Below are positions 1 to 8,628 of a stretch of DNA of 64,000 bases, in pieces. The position numbers and the translations under genes are program-made. The stretch comes from Postechiella marina (GTDB lineage: Bacteria; Bacteroidota; Bacteroidia; Flavobacteriales; Flavobacteriaceae). The notes under the pieces were generated by a model. The model saw only the letters and a list, made by a program, of their open reading frames with translations, did no database searches and was not told the origin of the DNA. The DNA lies in contig NZ_BAABCA010000002.1 in the NCBI RefSeq assembly GCF_039538365.1, positions 372,001-436,000 on the forward strand. Reading direction: 5' to 3'. How positions within the stretch are numbered: the stretch's first letter is position 1; every line of letters begins with the position of its first letter.

Positions 1-498
1 TCTTGTGTTTTAAAAGGAGACAATTCTGTAGGCGAGTTTTACTCTATAGCAGTAACAAATAATTACCAGCAAGCAGATACAGGAACAAAAATGATTCACT
101 TAGGTAAAAACACTAAGTCTACCATTATTTCTAAAGGTATATCGGCAGGAAAATCGCAAAACAGCTACCGTGGGTTAGTTCAAATAAATTCTAGAGCAGA
201 AAACGCGCGTAACTTTTCGCAATGCGATAGTTTATTAATGGGTAACGAGTGTGGTGCACATACGTTCCCATATATTGAAGCCAAAAACAAATCGGCGAAA
301 ATAGAACACGAAGCTACAACAAGTAAAATTGGAGAAGACCAAATTTTTTATTGTAACCAACGTGGTATAGATACAGAAAAAGCTATAGCATTAATTGTTA
401 ATGGCTTTAGCAAAGAAGTACTAAACAAATTACCTATGGAGTTTGCTGTAGAAGCACAAAAACTACTAGAAATAAGTTTAGAAGGCTCTGTAGGATAA
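1..498 (+). CDS. sufB: SufB, Fe-S cluster scaffold subunit (3' part only)
   Basis: This is the C-terminal part of SufB, which with SufC and SufD forms the SufBC2D scaffold that builds Fe-S clusters in the cytoplasm. The reading frame is open from the first base, so the gene starts left of the window; the first internal ATG at 91 is not the start. The segment GNECGAHTFPYIEAKN, with the Cys that aligns to the cluster-assembly Cys near the end of E. coli SufB, and the FYCNQRGIDTEKA stretch are family hallmarks. It opens the suf gene order sufB-(lipoprotein)-sufC-sufD. The identification is secure; only completeness is missing. Confidence 0.95.
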   Translation, partial: SCVLKGDNSVGEFYSIAVTNNYQQADTGTKMIHLGKNTKSTIISKGISAGKSQNSYRGLVQINSRAENARNFSQCDSLLMGNECGAHTFPYIEAKNKSAKIEHEATTSKIGEDQIFYCNQRGIDTEKAIALIVNGFSKEVLNKLPMEFAVEAQKLLEISLEGSVG

Positions 499-509
499 AT
501 TTTTTTTAA

Positions 510-908
510 ATGAAAAAGATTCTCATTCTGTTATTAAGTCTTACGATATGCTTGAGTTGTAAAAACGTTGAAAAAAAAGAAGACAACGTGAATAAAACTA
601 GCAAACAAGAAGATAAATTAACCCTGATAAAAGGAGAATTTGTTTATTATGACGATGCAGCTGTTTTACAAACAAAATCGAACATTTACGGTGTATTTGT
701 AACAGACAAAATGCTAGAACTTAATAAACTTGCAGAAAAACACAAAGCAATACCAACAGATATGGTATATGTAGAGGTTAAAGGTATAATTAGCAATAAA
801 AAAGACGATAAAATTCTTTGGGAGAATAAGGTGGAAATTGTAGAAATATTAAACGTTTCGCCATCAAACAAAGATAAAAATAACGTAGTAAAATTAGTAA
901 GCGAATAG
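510..908 (+). CDS. Small lipoprotein with NlpE C-terminal-like domain
   Basis: A 132-residue predicted lipoprotein: the N-terminus MKKILILLLSLTICLSC is a short type II signal with a lipobox ending at Cys17, followed by a Lys/Glu-rich linker. The rest (about residues 40-115, GEFVYYDDAAVLQT onwards) resembles the small OB-like C-terminal domain seen after NlpE-type copper-resistance lipoproteins; this is a pattern judgement, not a search result. It starts 11 bases after sufB and ends 1 base before the sufC start, so it is co-transcribed with the SUF genes although it is not a standard SUF component. Its function in cluster assembly, if any, is unknown. Confidence 0.75.
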   Translation: MKKILILLLSLTICLSCKNVEKKEDNVNKTSKQEDKLTLIKGEFVYYDDAAVLQTKSNIYGVFVTDKMLELNKLAEKHKAIPTDMVYVEVKGIISNKKDDKILWENKVEIVEILNVSPSNKDKNNVVKLVSE

Positions 909-909
909 T

Positions 910-1662
910 ATGTTAAAAATAGAAAATTTACACGCAAGTGTTGAAGGGAAAAACATCTTAAAAGGTATTAACTTAGAGGTAAAAGCAGGAGAAGTTCATG
1001 CTATTATGGGACCTAATGGTGCTGGAAAAAGCACATTAGCTTCTGTTGTTGCAGGAAAAGAAGAATACGAAGTAGAGTCTGGAGACATAATACTAAACGA
1101 CGAAAACTTAAACGAATTAGCTGCAGAAGAGCGTGCGCACAAAGGTGTATTTTTATCTTTTCAATACCCTGTAGAAATTCCTGGTGTATCTGTTACTAAT
1201 TTTATTAAAACAGCAATTAACGAAAATCGTAAAGCTCAAGGTTTAGAAGACATGCCTGCTAAAGACATGCTAAAATTAATTAGAGAAAAAGCAGAATTAT
1301 TAGAAATTGACAGGAAATTTTTATCACGTTCTTTAAACGAAGGATTTTCTGGAGGAGAAAAAAAACGTAATGAGATTTTTCAAATGGCAATGTTAGAGCC
1401 TAAATTGGCAATACTAGACGAAACCGATTCTGGTTTAGATATAGATGCCTTACGTATTGTTGCCAACGGAGTTAACAAATTAAAAAGCAAAAATAACGCA
1501 GTAGTAGTAATTACACACTACCAACGTCTTTTAGATTATATTGTACCAGATTTTGTTCACGTATTATACAACGGAAAAATTGTAAAATCGGGAACTAAAG
1601 AGCTTGCTCACGAACTTGAAGAAAAAGGGTACGATTGGATTAAAGAAGAAGTGAACGCGTAA
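910..1662 (+). CDS. sufC: SufC, Fe-S assembly ATPase
   Basis: ABC-type ATPase of the SufBC2D complex; it hydrolyses ATP to drive conformational change of the SufB-SufD scaffold and is cytoplasmic rather than a membrane transporter. The 250 residues match the usual length. Walker A GPNGAGKST lies at residues 34-42, the variant ABC signature FSGGEKKRNE follows at about 146-155, and Walker B LAILDETDSGLD is next; DETDSGLD in place of DEPTSGLD is typical of SufC. The ATG lies one base after the stop of the preceding lipoprotein gene, indicating translational coupling. Confidence 0.97.
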   Translation: MLKIENLHASVEGKNILKGINLEVKAGEVHAIMGPNGAGKSTLASVVAGKEEYEVESGDIILNDENLNELAAEERAHKGVFLSFQYPVEIPGVSVTNFIKTAINENRKAQGLEDMPAKDMLKLIREKAELLEIDRKFLSRSLNEGFSGGEKKRNEIFQMAMLEPKLAILDETDSGLDIDALRIVANGVNKLKSKNNAVVVITHYQRLLDYIVPDFVHVLYNGKIVKSGTKELAHELEEKGYDWIKEEVNA

Positions 1663-1739
1663 TTTAATAACCAGTTAGAAAAAGTTAACAGTTGGCAGTC
1701 ATTTTTGACTAAAAACTGAAAAACTGAAGACTTGTCAAC

Positions 1740-3053
1740 ATGGATTTAAAAGAAAAACTATTAGCATCTTATTTAATATCGGAAGATCAATCTCACATTG
1801 ATACTTACATACAAGACATTAAAAACGATGCCATAAAACTGTTTGAAGAAAAAGGTTTCCCTTCTAAAAAAGAAGAAGCTTGGAAATACACCTCTTTAAA
1901 CAAAGTATTAAAACAAGATTATAGTGTATTCCCTAAACAAGAAAACACTATTGAATATAAAGATGTAAAAAAGTACTTTATTCACGATATAGACACCTAT
2001 AAAATTGTTTTTATAGATGGCAGATATTCTTCTCACCTTTCTGAGACAACTCACGATGGTATAGATGTATGCTTAATGTCTGCTGCTTTAACAAAGCCAA
2101 AGTACCGTATTATAGTCGAAAATTATTTTAACAAAGTAGCTCCAAAAGACAGTTTACCGTCTTTAAACACTGCTTTTGCTAATGAAGGTGCTTATATACA
2201 CATCCCAAAAAACAAATTAGTAGACAAGCCTATACAGATAATTAATTTTTCTACAGGAAACGAATCTGCAACCCTATTACAACCGCGTAATTTAATTGTT
2301 GTAGACGAGAATTCTCATGTTCAAATTATAGAAAGACACCAAAGCTTAACAGACAATCCTGTTTTAACAAACAGTGTTACCGAGATTTTCGCCAACAAAC
2401 GCGCCATTGTTGATTTGTATAAAATACAAAACGACAACGCTAAGGCATCACTTATAGATAACACTTTTATAAATCAAAAACGCGAAAGTGTTGCTTCTGT
2501 TCACACCTTCTCTTTTGGAGGTCAATTAATACGTAATAATCTTAATTTTTATCAAAACGGAGAACGTATTGATTCTATATTAAAAGGTGTCACTATATTA
2601 GGAGACAAACAACATGTAGACCATAATACATTGGTTCATCATATAGAACCAAATTGCGAAAGTCACCAAGATTATAAAGGTATTTTTGGAGATAGCTCTA
2701 CAGGGGTTTTTAATGGTAAAATTATTGTAGAAAAAGAAGCACAGAAAACAAATGCTTTTCAATCTAACAACAATATTTTAGTAAGCGACAAAGCCTCTAT
2801 AAACACCAAACCGCAACTAGAAATTTTTGCAGACGATGTAAAATGTTCTCACGGTTGTACCATTGGCCAGTTAGACGAAAGCGCTATGTTTTATATGCGT
2901 TCTCGTGGTATACCTGAAAAAGAAGCCAAAGCGCTTTTAATGTATGCGTTTAGTAATAATGTATTAAATTCTGTTAAAATTCCAGAAATTAAGCAACGCA
3001 TTACCAAAATAATAGCAAATAAATTGGGTGTAAATATTGGGTTTGACTTATAA
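1740..3053 (+). CDS. sufD: SufD, Fe-S cluster scaffold subunit
   Basis: SufD pairs with SufB in the SufBC2D scaffold. At 437 residues it has the expected size. The N-terminal helical part carries FPSKKEEAWKYTSL, a SufD signature, and the C-terminal beta-helix and tail contain DDVKCSHGCTIGQLDE and MRSRGIPEKEAKALLM, which match the SufB/SufD core domain. The 77-base gap after sufC contains a small AGTCA-TTTT-TGACT hairpin but no clear promoter, so it is probably part of the same transcript. A terminator-like hairpin follows at 3093. Confidence 0.96.
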   Translation: MDLKEKLLASYLISEDQSHIDTYIQDIKNDAIKLFEEKGFPSKKEEAWKYTSLNKVLKQDYSVFPKQENTIEYKDVKKYFIHDIDTYKIVFIDGRYSSHLSETTHDGIDVCLMSAALTKPKYRIIVENYFNKVAPKDSLPSLNTAFANEGAYIHIPKNKLVDKPIQIINFSTGNESATLLQPRNLIVVDENSHVQIIERHQSLTDNPVLTNSVTEIFANKRAIVDLYKIQNDNAKASLIDNTFINQKRESVASVHTFSFGGQLIRNNLNFYQNGERIDSILKGVTILGDKQHVDHNTLVHHIEPNCESHQDYKGIFGDSSTGVFNGKIIVEKEAQKTNAFQSNNNILVSDKASINTKPQLEIFADDVKCSHGCTIGQLDESAMFYMRSRGIPEKEAKALLMYAFSNNVLNSVKIPEIKQRITKIIANKLGVNIGFDL

Positions 3054-3092
3054 AAACCTAAACCGTTAATTTTAAAATTTTATACTTTCCTT

Positions 3093-3126
3093 AAAAAACA
3101 GTCGCACATTGTGTGTCTGTTTTTTT
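3093..3126 (+). terminator. Rho-independent terminator after sufD
   Basis: AAAAAACAG at 3093-3101 pairs with CTGTTTTTT at 3117-3125. The inner bases (CGCACA with TGTGTG) extend the stem with one G-U pair and one mismatch, and the right arm ends in a T tract. It would end the sufBCD transcript before the histidine kinase gene. Confidence 0.7.
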
Positions 3127-3142
3127 ATTTGTATTTTTAGAT

Positions 3143-4345
3143 ATGGTGAATATAAATATAGCTATACAAGATTTTATAACTAAATATTTTGAGTTATATG
3201 GAGGTAGAGATTTAAAAATCAAGTCGTTTTTTCTTGAAAATTTCTCAGGTTTAGATGGAATTACGCCTAATATTTACAACTATAATTCTTGGCTTAAAGC
3301 TATAGATGAAGATTTTAATCAAATTCCTATTCCTTTTGATATTAAAATTCAAAATATTGTTATTAATCATCTTGAAAATAATTTATATACTGTAGCTGTC
3401 GTTTCTACTTGGGATTTTTCAATAAGATTAGAATTTTCTGAAATTGGAGATATTAGAACTTTTTTCATATTAAAAGCAACCAATTCTACCTTTAAAATTA
3501 ATCACCTTAGCAATTCTATCTCTCTGTCTTCGCTTCAAGAAGGCGAGCTTTTTCCGGTAACATATTTCAAGAAAAAGCGAGAACAAATAGAGAACGAAAT
3601 AAAATCTAAAACAGAACAATTAAATATTTTTAACGAGCAATTAGTACTTAATTTAAACAAATTAGAAAAAGCTAATGATGATTTAGAGCAGTTTACCAAA
3701 GTCGCTGCTCACGATTTAAAATCGCCTTTAATATCTACCAAAATTTTAATCAATAAAATTATAAACAAATACGAAAGTTCTATTGATATTAAAGATTTAG
3801 ATTTACTAAAATTCTGCTCAAAAAACTTAGAAAGCCTTACCGATTTAATTAACAACACATTACAACTTTATACAAAAGGAGTCCCTAGTTTGCCCGAAAA
3901 ACATATAGATACAAACCTTGTAGTACAAAATATAAAACAAGAATTAGAGCTAGAAACAAATAAAGAGTTAAATATAACATACTACAACCTACCTAAGTTA
4001 AAAATTAACAAAAGCTCATTTACACAGTTATTAACTAATTTAATACGTAATTCTATTTCTAATACTAAAAAGGGAGTAGTTCCAAAAGTTAATATTTCGT
4101 GTAAGCAAAACAGAGATAAAACCTATACATTTTGTATTGCTGACAATGGTATAGGAATACCAGACAGCGATAAAAAATTGGTGTTTCAAATTTATTTCAA
4201 ATCAGATAGAAATAAAAAACAAGGCCATGGTATTGGCTTAGCTGTTTGCAAAAAAATAGTAGAACTGTATAATGGTTCTATTTGGATTAAAGATAATGAA
4301 GAGCATGGCACCTCTGTATATTTTACACTTAAAGAGTCGTGTTAA
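3143..4345 (+). CDS. Sensor histidine kinase (HisKA/HATPase) with an NTF2-like N-terminus
   Basis: Soluble-looking sensor kinase of 400 residues. I start it at ATG 3143 because an in-frame start 30 bases earlier would lie inside the terminator T tract. Residues 1-140 have no membrane helix and look like a SnoaL/NTF2-type sensory fold (tentative). A coiled coil follows (about 155-190), then the phospho-acceptor box AAHDLKSPL, the N box NLIRNSISN and the G boxes IADNGIGIPD and GHGIGLAVCKKIVE. All catalytic elements look intact. There is no response regulator beside it. It sits between sufD and sufS, an unusual place for a kinase; a link to cluster status or stress is only inference. Confidence 0.85.
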   Translation: MVNINIAIQDFITKYFELYGGRDLKIKSFFLENFSGLDGITPNIYNYNSWLKAIDEDFNQIPIPFDIKIQNIVINHLENNLYTVAVVSTWDFSIRLEFSEIGDIRTFFILKATNSTFKINHLSNSISLSSLQEGELFPVTYFKKKREQIENEIKSKTEQLNIFNEQLVLNLNKLEKANDDLEQFTKVAAHDLKSPLISTKILINKIINKYESSIDIKDLDLLKFCSKNLESLTDLINNTLQLYTKGVPSLPEKHIDTNLVVQNIKQELELETNKELNITYYNLPKLKINKSSFTQLLTNLIRNSISNTKKGVVPKVNISCKQNRDKTYTFCIADNGIGIPDSDKKLVFQIYFKSDRNKKQGHGIGLAVCKKIVELYNGSIWIKDNEEHGTSVYFTLKESC

Positions 4346-4396
4346 ATAATTAATATTAAACTTAAACCATTTATCGCATCTATGGTTTTTTGTTAG

Positions 4397-4404
4397 TATT
4401 TTTG
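4397..4404 (+). promoter_or_regulatory. Candidate -7 box upstream of sufS
   Basis: TATTTTTG matches the Bacteroidota -7 consensus TAnnTTTG, 15 bases before the sufS ATG. No clear TTG at -33 is seen. It would let the sufS half of the cluster be transcribed separately from sufBCD. Confidence 0.45.
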
Positions 4405-4419
4405 TATTAAACTATCTTT

Positions 4420-5634
4420 ATGTTCGACGTACTTAAAATAAGAAAAGACTTCCCTATATTATCTAGAAAAGTAAACGGAAAACCATTAGTTTATTTTGAT
4501 AATGCAGCTACATCGCAAACACCACAACAAGTAATAGATGCTATTGTAAATTACTATGCTAATTACAATGCTAATATTCATCGTGGCGTCCATACGTTAA
4601 GTCAAGAGGCAACAGACTTATACGAGCAATCTCGTTTAAAAATACAAGCACATTTTAATGCTAAGTTTTCGCACGAAATTATATTAACGTCTGGCACAAC
4701 GCATAGTATTAATTTGGTTGCAAACGGATTTTCTGCTCTTTTAAAAAAAGGAGACGAAATTATTGTTTCTGCCCTAGAGCATCATAGTAATATTGTACCA
4801 TGGCAAATGCTATGCGAGCGTACGGGTGCAATACTTAAAGTTATACCAATGAACGAAGCTGGTGAACTGGTTATGGAAACTTACACCAATTTACTTTCTA
4901 ATAAAACAAAGCTTGTTTTTACAAATCATATATCTAATGCTTTAGGCACTATAAACCCTATAGAATACATTATAGAAAAAGCGCATGAAGTTGGAGCAGC
5001 AGTTTTAATAGATGGCGCACAATCGTGCCCACACATAAAACCAGACGTGCAAGATTTAGATGTAGATTTTTACGTTGCTTCTGCACATAAAATGTGTGGT
5101 CCAACAGGTGTTGGTATGCTCTACGGAAAAGAAGAATGGCTAAAAAAATTACCCCCTTATCAAGGAGGAGGAGAAATGATAGCAGAAGTAAGTTTCGAAA
5201 AAACAACCTACGCAGATTTACCTCATAAATTTGAAGCAGGCACACCCAATATTTGTGGCGGAATTGTTTTTGGAACCGCAATAGACTACATGAACACTGT
5301 TGGCTTTAAAAATATTGCAGCATACGAAAACGAGCTACTAGATTACGCAACCAATCAATTAAAACAAATTGAAGGGTTAAAAATTTACGGAACAGCTAAA
5401 AATAAAACATCTGTTATTTCTTTTAATCTAGATAACATTCACCCTTACGATGTTGGCACCATTTTAGACAAGCTAGGTATAGCAGTAAGAACAGGCCATC
5501 ATTGTGCACAACCCATTATGGATTTTTATTGTATACCAGGCACAGTTAGAGCTTCTTTTGCTTTTTACAACACTAAAGAAGAAATTGATGCTTTGGTAGC
5601 GGGTGTAAAAAAAGCAAAAATGATGCTGTCTTAA
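4420..5634 (+). CDS. sufS: SufS, cysteine desulfurase
   Basis: PLP-dependent class V aminotransferase that takes sulfur from cysteine and passes it, via SufE, to the SufBCD scaffold. The 404 residues fit the SufS group. Visible motifs are YFDNAATSQTP near the start, the ALEHHSNIVPWQ stretch, the PLP-lysine region YVASAHKMCGPTGVGMLYG (Lys of SAHK), and the active-site Cys in RTGHHCAQPIM, the short group II loop typical of SufS rather than IscS. It is followed by a META-domain lipoprotein gene and then sufE. Confidence 0.97.
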   Translation: MFDVLKIRKDFPILSRKVNGKPLVYFDNAATSQTPQQVIDAIVNYYANYNANIHRGVHTLSQEATDLYEQSRLKIQAHFNAKFSHEIILTSGTTHSINLVANGFSALLKKGDEIIVSALEHHSNIVPWQMLCERTGAILKVIPMNEAGELVMETYTNLLSNKTKLVFTNHISNALGTINPIEYIIEKAHEVGAAVLIDGAQSCPHIKPDVQDLDVDFYVASAHKMCGPTGVGMLYGKEEWLKKLPPYQGGGEMIAEVSFEKTTYADLPHKFEAGTPNICGGIVFGTAIDYMNTVGFKNIAAYENELLDYATNQLKQIEGLKIYGTAKNKTSVISFNLDNIHPYDVGTILDKLGIAVRTGHHCAQPIMDFYCIPGTVRASFAFYNTKEEIDALVAGVKKAKMMLS

Positions 5635-5686
5635 AATTTGGCGTTCTTTTTGCTTATTTAATAGAAACAAAACAATATATAACAAA

Positions 5687-6472
5687 ATGAAATTGATTTT
5701 AATTCTATTTAGCGCCCTTGTTATAAAATCTTGTGGCAATTCTAAACCATTAAATTTGCAAGAAAACAACACTCCATTTTTAACCAAATTAGATAGCACT
5801 TATTACATTACAACTATAAACAACAAAGATGTTAGTGCACATAAACTTTTTATAAATTTTAATAACAACACAAAGCAAGTTTCTGGCTTTTCTGGATGCA
5901 ATCGTTTTTTTGGCAGTTATAAATTTAAAAAAGACACTTTAAGTTTTAGTCCTTTAGGCTTAACACGTAAGATGTGCAAAGGAGAAGCAAACACGATTGA
6001 AAACGAGTTTCATCAAGCCATAAAAACAATTAACCAGGTTACAGGCACTAAAAACACTGTTGCATTTTTAAACAAAAAAAACGTAATAATTACTGCTAAA
6101 AAAGAGGTTGTAAACCAAAACCTAACATTAGAATATACCACCTCTAATCGTGGCACTTATAAAGCCATAAAAATAGACAAAATGGGCGTTTACACATCTA
6201 GCAAAAGAAACGCTAAACCACTCTTTACAAAACATAGCAAAACCCAATGGCAATTACTTTTAAAGCTTACAGAAGATATTAATTTAAATGCCATGACAAA
6301 TTTAGATTCGCCATCGGTAAAACATCAATTTGATGGTGCACCATTAGCGCATTTTAAAATTACAAAAGAAGGAAAAACATACCAAACTAAGGCTTTTGAT
6401 CATGGTAACCCACTTCCAGAAATAGAACAACTTGTTAAAGAAATCTTATCTATTTCCAAAAATATTGAATAG
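5687..6472 (+). CDS. META (HslJ-like) domain lipoprotein
   Basis: A 261-residue predicted lipoprotein; the signal MKLILILFSALVIKSC places the lipid-modified Cys at residue 16. Residues about 35-130 form a META/HslJ-type domain: FSGCNRFFGSYKF, then LGLTRKMC, then a segment ending FLNKKNVIITA. The C-terminal half (about 140-260) is unrecognised. It is located between sufS and sufE, so, like the lipoprotein between sufB and sufC, it is an envelope protein inside the SUF cluster. META-domain proteins are often stress related; no enzymatic role can be read from the sequence. Confidence 0.8.
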   Translation: MKLILILFSALVIKSCGNSKPLNLQENNTPFLTKLDSTYYITTINNKDVSAHKLFINFNNNTKQVSGFSGCNRFFGSYKFKKDTLSFSPLGLTRKMCKGEANTIENEFHQAIKTINQVTGTKNTVAFLNKKNVIITAKKEVVNQNLTLEYTTSNRGTYKAIKIDKMGVYTSSKRNAKPLFTKHSKTQWQLLLKLTEDINLNAMTNLDSPSVKHQFDGAPLAHFKITKEGKTYQTKAFDHGNPLPEIEQLVKEILSISKNIE

Positions 6473-6495
6473 CAACTTTTGATGTTGTATTTTTG
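6465..6495 (+). promoter_or_regulatory. Promoter for sufE
   Basis: TTG at 6465-6467 and TATTTTTG at 6488-6495 are separated by 20 bases, a good match to the flavobacterial TTG-N17-23-TAnnTTTG promoter. The predicted transcript has a leader of about 100 bases before the sufE ATG at 6603. Confidence 0.65.
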
Positions 6496-6516
6496 CATAA
6501 CAAATACATGGTTTGG

Positions 6517-6578
6517 TTGGGCGTAGCAGCAACCTTAAAAACAATGTTTTAAGAAACCTCTTCTTGAACTACGCACAA
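6517..6578 (+). promoter_or_regulatory. Structured 5' leader of sufE (nested inverted repeats)
   Basis: The outer arms TTGGGCGTAG (6517-6526) and CTACGCACAA (6569-6578) pair at 9 of 10 positions and enclose a second perfect stem, CTTAAAA (6534-6540) with TTTTAAG (6547-6553). It lies wholly between the promoter and the SufE start. The outer arms resemble the ends of the dispersed repeat described elsewhere in this window, so it may be a short copy of that element used as a leader, or an independent RNA control element. Confidence 0.5.
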
Positions 6579-6602
6579 GAAAACAGAACAGACATTAGTA
6601 GT

Positions 6603-7025
6603 ATGAGTATTGAAGACATACAAAACGAAATAATAGACGAGTTCTCAATGTTTGAAGATTGGGAAGAACGTTATCAATACATGATTGATTTAGGTAAAGA
6701 TTTACCATTAATTGACGATCAATTTAAAACAGACAGCAACATTATTAAAGGTTGTCAAAGTAAAGTTTGGGTACATGCCGAATTAACAGGTGACAAAATA
6801 GAATTTACTGCCGATAGCGATGCCATTATTACTAAAGGTATAATAGCTATTTTAATTCGGTCGTTTTCTAACCAACACCCAAAAGACATTATTAATGCCA
6901 ATACAGATTTTATAGATCAAATTGGATTAAAAGAACATTTATCGCCTACAAGAGCCAATGGTTTAGTTAGTATGATAAAACAACTTAAATTATATGCTGT
7001 TGCTTACCAAACGCAACTTAAATAA
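6603..7025 (+). CDS. sufE: SufE, sulfur acceptor for SufS
   Basis: SufE takes the persulfide from SufS and hands it to SufB. With ATG at 6603 (MSIEDIQNEIIDEF) the protein has 140 residues, the usual size. An open frame extends 30 codons further up, but that part runs through the folded leader and does not look like protein. The active-site Cys is in IIKGCQSKVWV, and LSPTRANGLVSMI near the end is conserved in the family. It is followed by the sufT-like gene. Confidence 0.95.
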   Translation: MSIEDIQNEIIDEFSMFEDWEERYQYMIDLGKDLPLIDDQFKTDSNIIKGCQSKVWVHAELTGDKIEFTADSDAIITKGIIAILIRSFSNQHPKDIINANTDFIDQIGLKEHLSPTRANGLVSMIKQLKLYAVAYQTQLK

Positions 7026-7092
7026 TAATTTTGTTACTGTGCAAACAGCAAAGCAATACTTTTTTGCTTTTGCGAAAAAAAAATTTTATACC

Positions 7093-7416
7093 ATGAGTGA
7101 AACAATAGATACAGCCGAGCTAGGCGAAAAAATAGTAAACGTACTTAAAACCATTTACGATCCAGAAATACCAGTAGACATATACGAACTAGGATTAATT
7201 TACGATGTTTTTGTAAACGAAGACTACGATGTAAAAATACTAATGACGCTTACAACTCCCAACTGTCCTGTGGCAGAAACATTACCACTAGAGGTAGAAG
7301 AAAAAGTAAAATCGCTAAATGCAGTTAAAGATGCAGAAGTAGAAATTACTTTCGATCCGCCTTGGACACAAGAATTAATGAGTGAAGAAGCGAAGTTAGA
7401 ATTGGGGATGCTTTAA
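7093..7416 (+). CDS. sufT: SufT-like DUF59 (MIP18-family) protein
   Basis: 107-residue DUF59/MIP18 domain protein, a helper in Fe-S cluster maturation and trafficking. Start chosen at ATG 7093 (MSETIDTAELGEK), because the open frame upstream is low-complexity and runs into the sufE end. DPEIPVDIYELGLIYD and MTLTTPNCPVAETL, with the conserved Cys, are diagnostic, as is the end motif FDPPWTQELMSEEAK. Placement after sufE is typical of Bacteroidota SUF clusters. Confidence 0.92.
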   Translation: MSETIDTAELGEKIVNVLKTIYDPEIPVDIYELGLIYDVFVNEDYDVKILMTLTTPNCPVAETLPLEVEEKVKSLNAVKDAEVEITFDPPWTQELMSEEAKLELGML

Positions 7417-7461
7417 GTTAGTTGTTAATAACAACTGCTTTTTTAAAATTAGTAAGCTATT

Positions 7462-7989
7462 ATGAGCTCATTAAAATTTATTTGTGGTTTGTTTTTTGTT
7501 ATCCCTACCCTTTTAGTATCGCAAGTAAACAATTCAGAATACAAGAAAACTTTTTATAATGAGAATTTAATACCTACTGATAGTATCAATTCAATTTATT
7601 GGGGATTTGATTTATATCATAATGACACATTGGTATATTGGTTTAATAAGGGTAAAAAAGATTTTGTTCTTTTTGACAAGAAAGAGACTCATAATACAGG
7701 CTCTCCAATAATCTTAAATGGGGTTATAGAATTAGTTGAAAAAATTAATGGTCACACCTCTATTAAACAAACTAGAGTTTACAAAGATGGCTACCCAATT
7801 CAATTCTCATCTAAAAGATTTTGTAAGAAATCTAACAAAACTCCGTGTTTCGATGATGTTATTAATTTTAAAAAAAAATATAAAAACCAATTAGGTTCCT
7901 ACTTCGGTTATACTATTCAAAACAATAGAAAAATTAAAAAATATTGGTTTTGCTTTGATAAAACAAAATGGAATTGGAAATATAAATAA
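7462..7989 (+). CDS. Secreted protein of unknown function
   Basis: A 175-residue protein with a probable signal peptide (MSSLKFICGLFFVIPTLLVSQ). The mature part is polar, with repeated short aromatic and charged segments such as IYWGFDLYHNDTLVYWF, and could be an MORN-like or small beta protein; I do not recognise a family. It sits between sufT and the DUF2480 gene, which I would expect to be neighbours in related genomes, so it looks like an insertion. It ends 4 bases before the next ATG. Confidence 0.65.
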   Translation: MSSLKFICGLFFVIPTLLVSQVNNSEYKKTFYNENLIPTDSINSIYWGFDLYHNDTLVYWFNKGKKDFVLFDKKETHNTGSPIILNGVIELVEKINGHTSIKQTRVYKDGYPIQFSSKRFCKKSNKTPCFDDVINFKKKYKNQLGSYFGYTIQNNRKIKKYWFCFDKTKWNWKYK

Positions 7990-7993
7990 CTTT

Positions 7994-8500
7994 ATGCCAG
8001 ACGAAATCATAAATCGCGTAGCGAACAGTAAACTAATAACCTTAAACCTTGAAGATTATTATCCCGACGGTAAACGCATCTTGTTTGATATAAAAGACTG
8101 GCTATTTGAAGGGTTTGTACTAAGAGAAAAAGATTTTAGACTACAAGCCTTAGAATTTAACTGGTCTCAATACCAAGATAGTTATGTAGCGTTAACATGC
8201 AGTACAGATGCTATTATTCCTGCTTGGGCATTTATGCTATTAAGTATTTATTTAGAGCCTTATGCAAAAAAAGTTCTTATTGGTAATTTAGAACAACTAG
8301 AAACTTCTATCTATCAAGATGTACTAAATAGTTTAGACGTCTCTAGCTATAAAGACAAGCCTATTATTATAAAAGGCTGCTCTAAAAAACCTGTACCTCA
8401 AAACGCATACATTATGCTGTCTAGCAAATTAAAACCCATTGCAAAATCTATAATGTATGGAGAAGCCTGCTCTTCTGTTCCATTATTTAAAAATAAATAA
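7994..8500 (+). CDS. DUF2480 family protein
   Basis: 168-residue cytoplasmic protein of the Bacteroidota-restricted DUF2480 family. ATG at 7994 (MPDEIINRVANSKL) is used; the open frame upstream overlaps the preceding gene and is not conserved-looking. Characteristic parts are the DIKDWLFEGFVLREKDFR segment, followed by ALEFNWSQYQD, and the C-terminal KGCSKKPVPQNAYIML. The role is unknown, but my recollection is that the family often follows sufE/sufT, suggesting a link to Fe-S assembly. Confidence 0.85.
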   Translation: MPDEIINRVANSKLITLNLEDYYPDGKRILFDIKDWLFEGFVLREKDFRLQALEFNWSQYQDSYVALTCSTDAIIPAWAFMLLSIYLEPYAKKVLIGNLEQLETSIYQDVLNSLDVSSYKDKPIIIKGCSKKPVPQNAYIMLSSKLKPIAKSIMYGEACSSVPLFKNK

Positions 8501-8594
8501 TTACCGCTTCAATTGTGACTTTCTATTTGTTTAGGGTCTTACTTGTAATCGCCTAAAAAACATAAGCGATGTTTTATCAACTATAAAATTAACC

Positions 8595-8602
8595 TATATT
8601 TG
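8595..8602 (+). promoter_or_regulatory. -7 box for the DUF3078 gene
   Basis: TATATTTG followed by CACG is an exact TAnnTTTG match, 26 bases before the ATG at 8629. A -33 TTG is not evident. Confidence 0.55.
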
Positions 8603-8628
8603 CACGTAGTTTATTAAAAAAACAAACA

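Noticed and set aside
1663..1739. Small AGTCA/TGACT hairpin between sufC and sufD as a terminator
   Set aside because: Stem of only 5 bp and no T tract; more likely intergenic filler, and the operon order argues for read-through.
3113..3142. Upstream in-frame start of the histidine kinase
   Set aside because: The 10 extra codons lie in the terminator hairpin and T tract that follow sufD.
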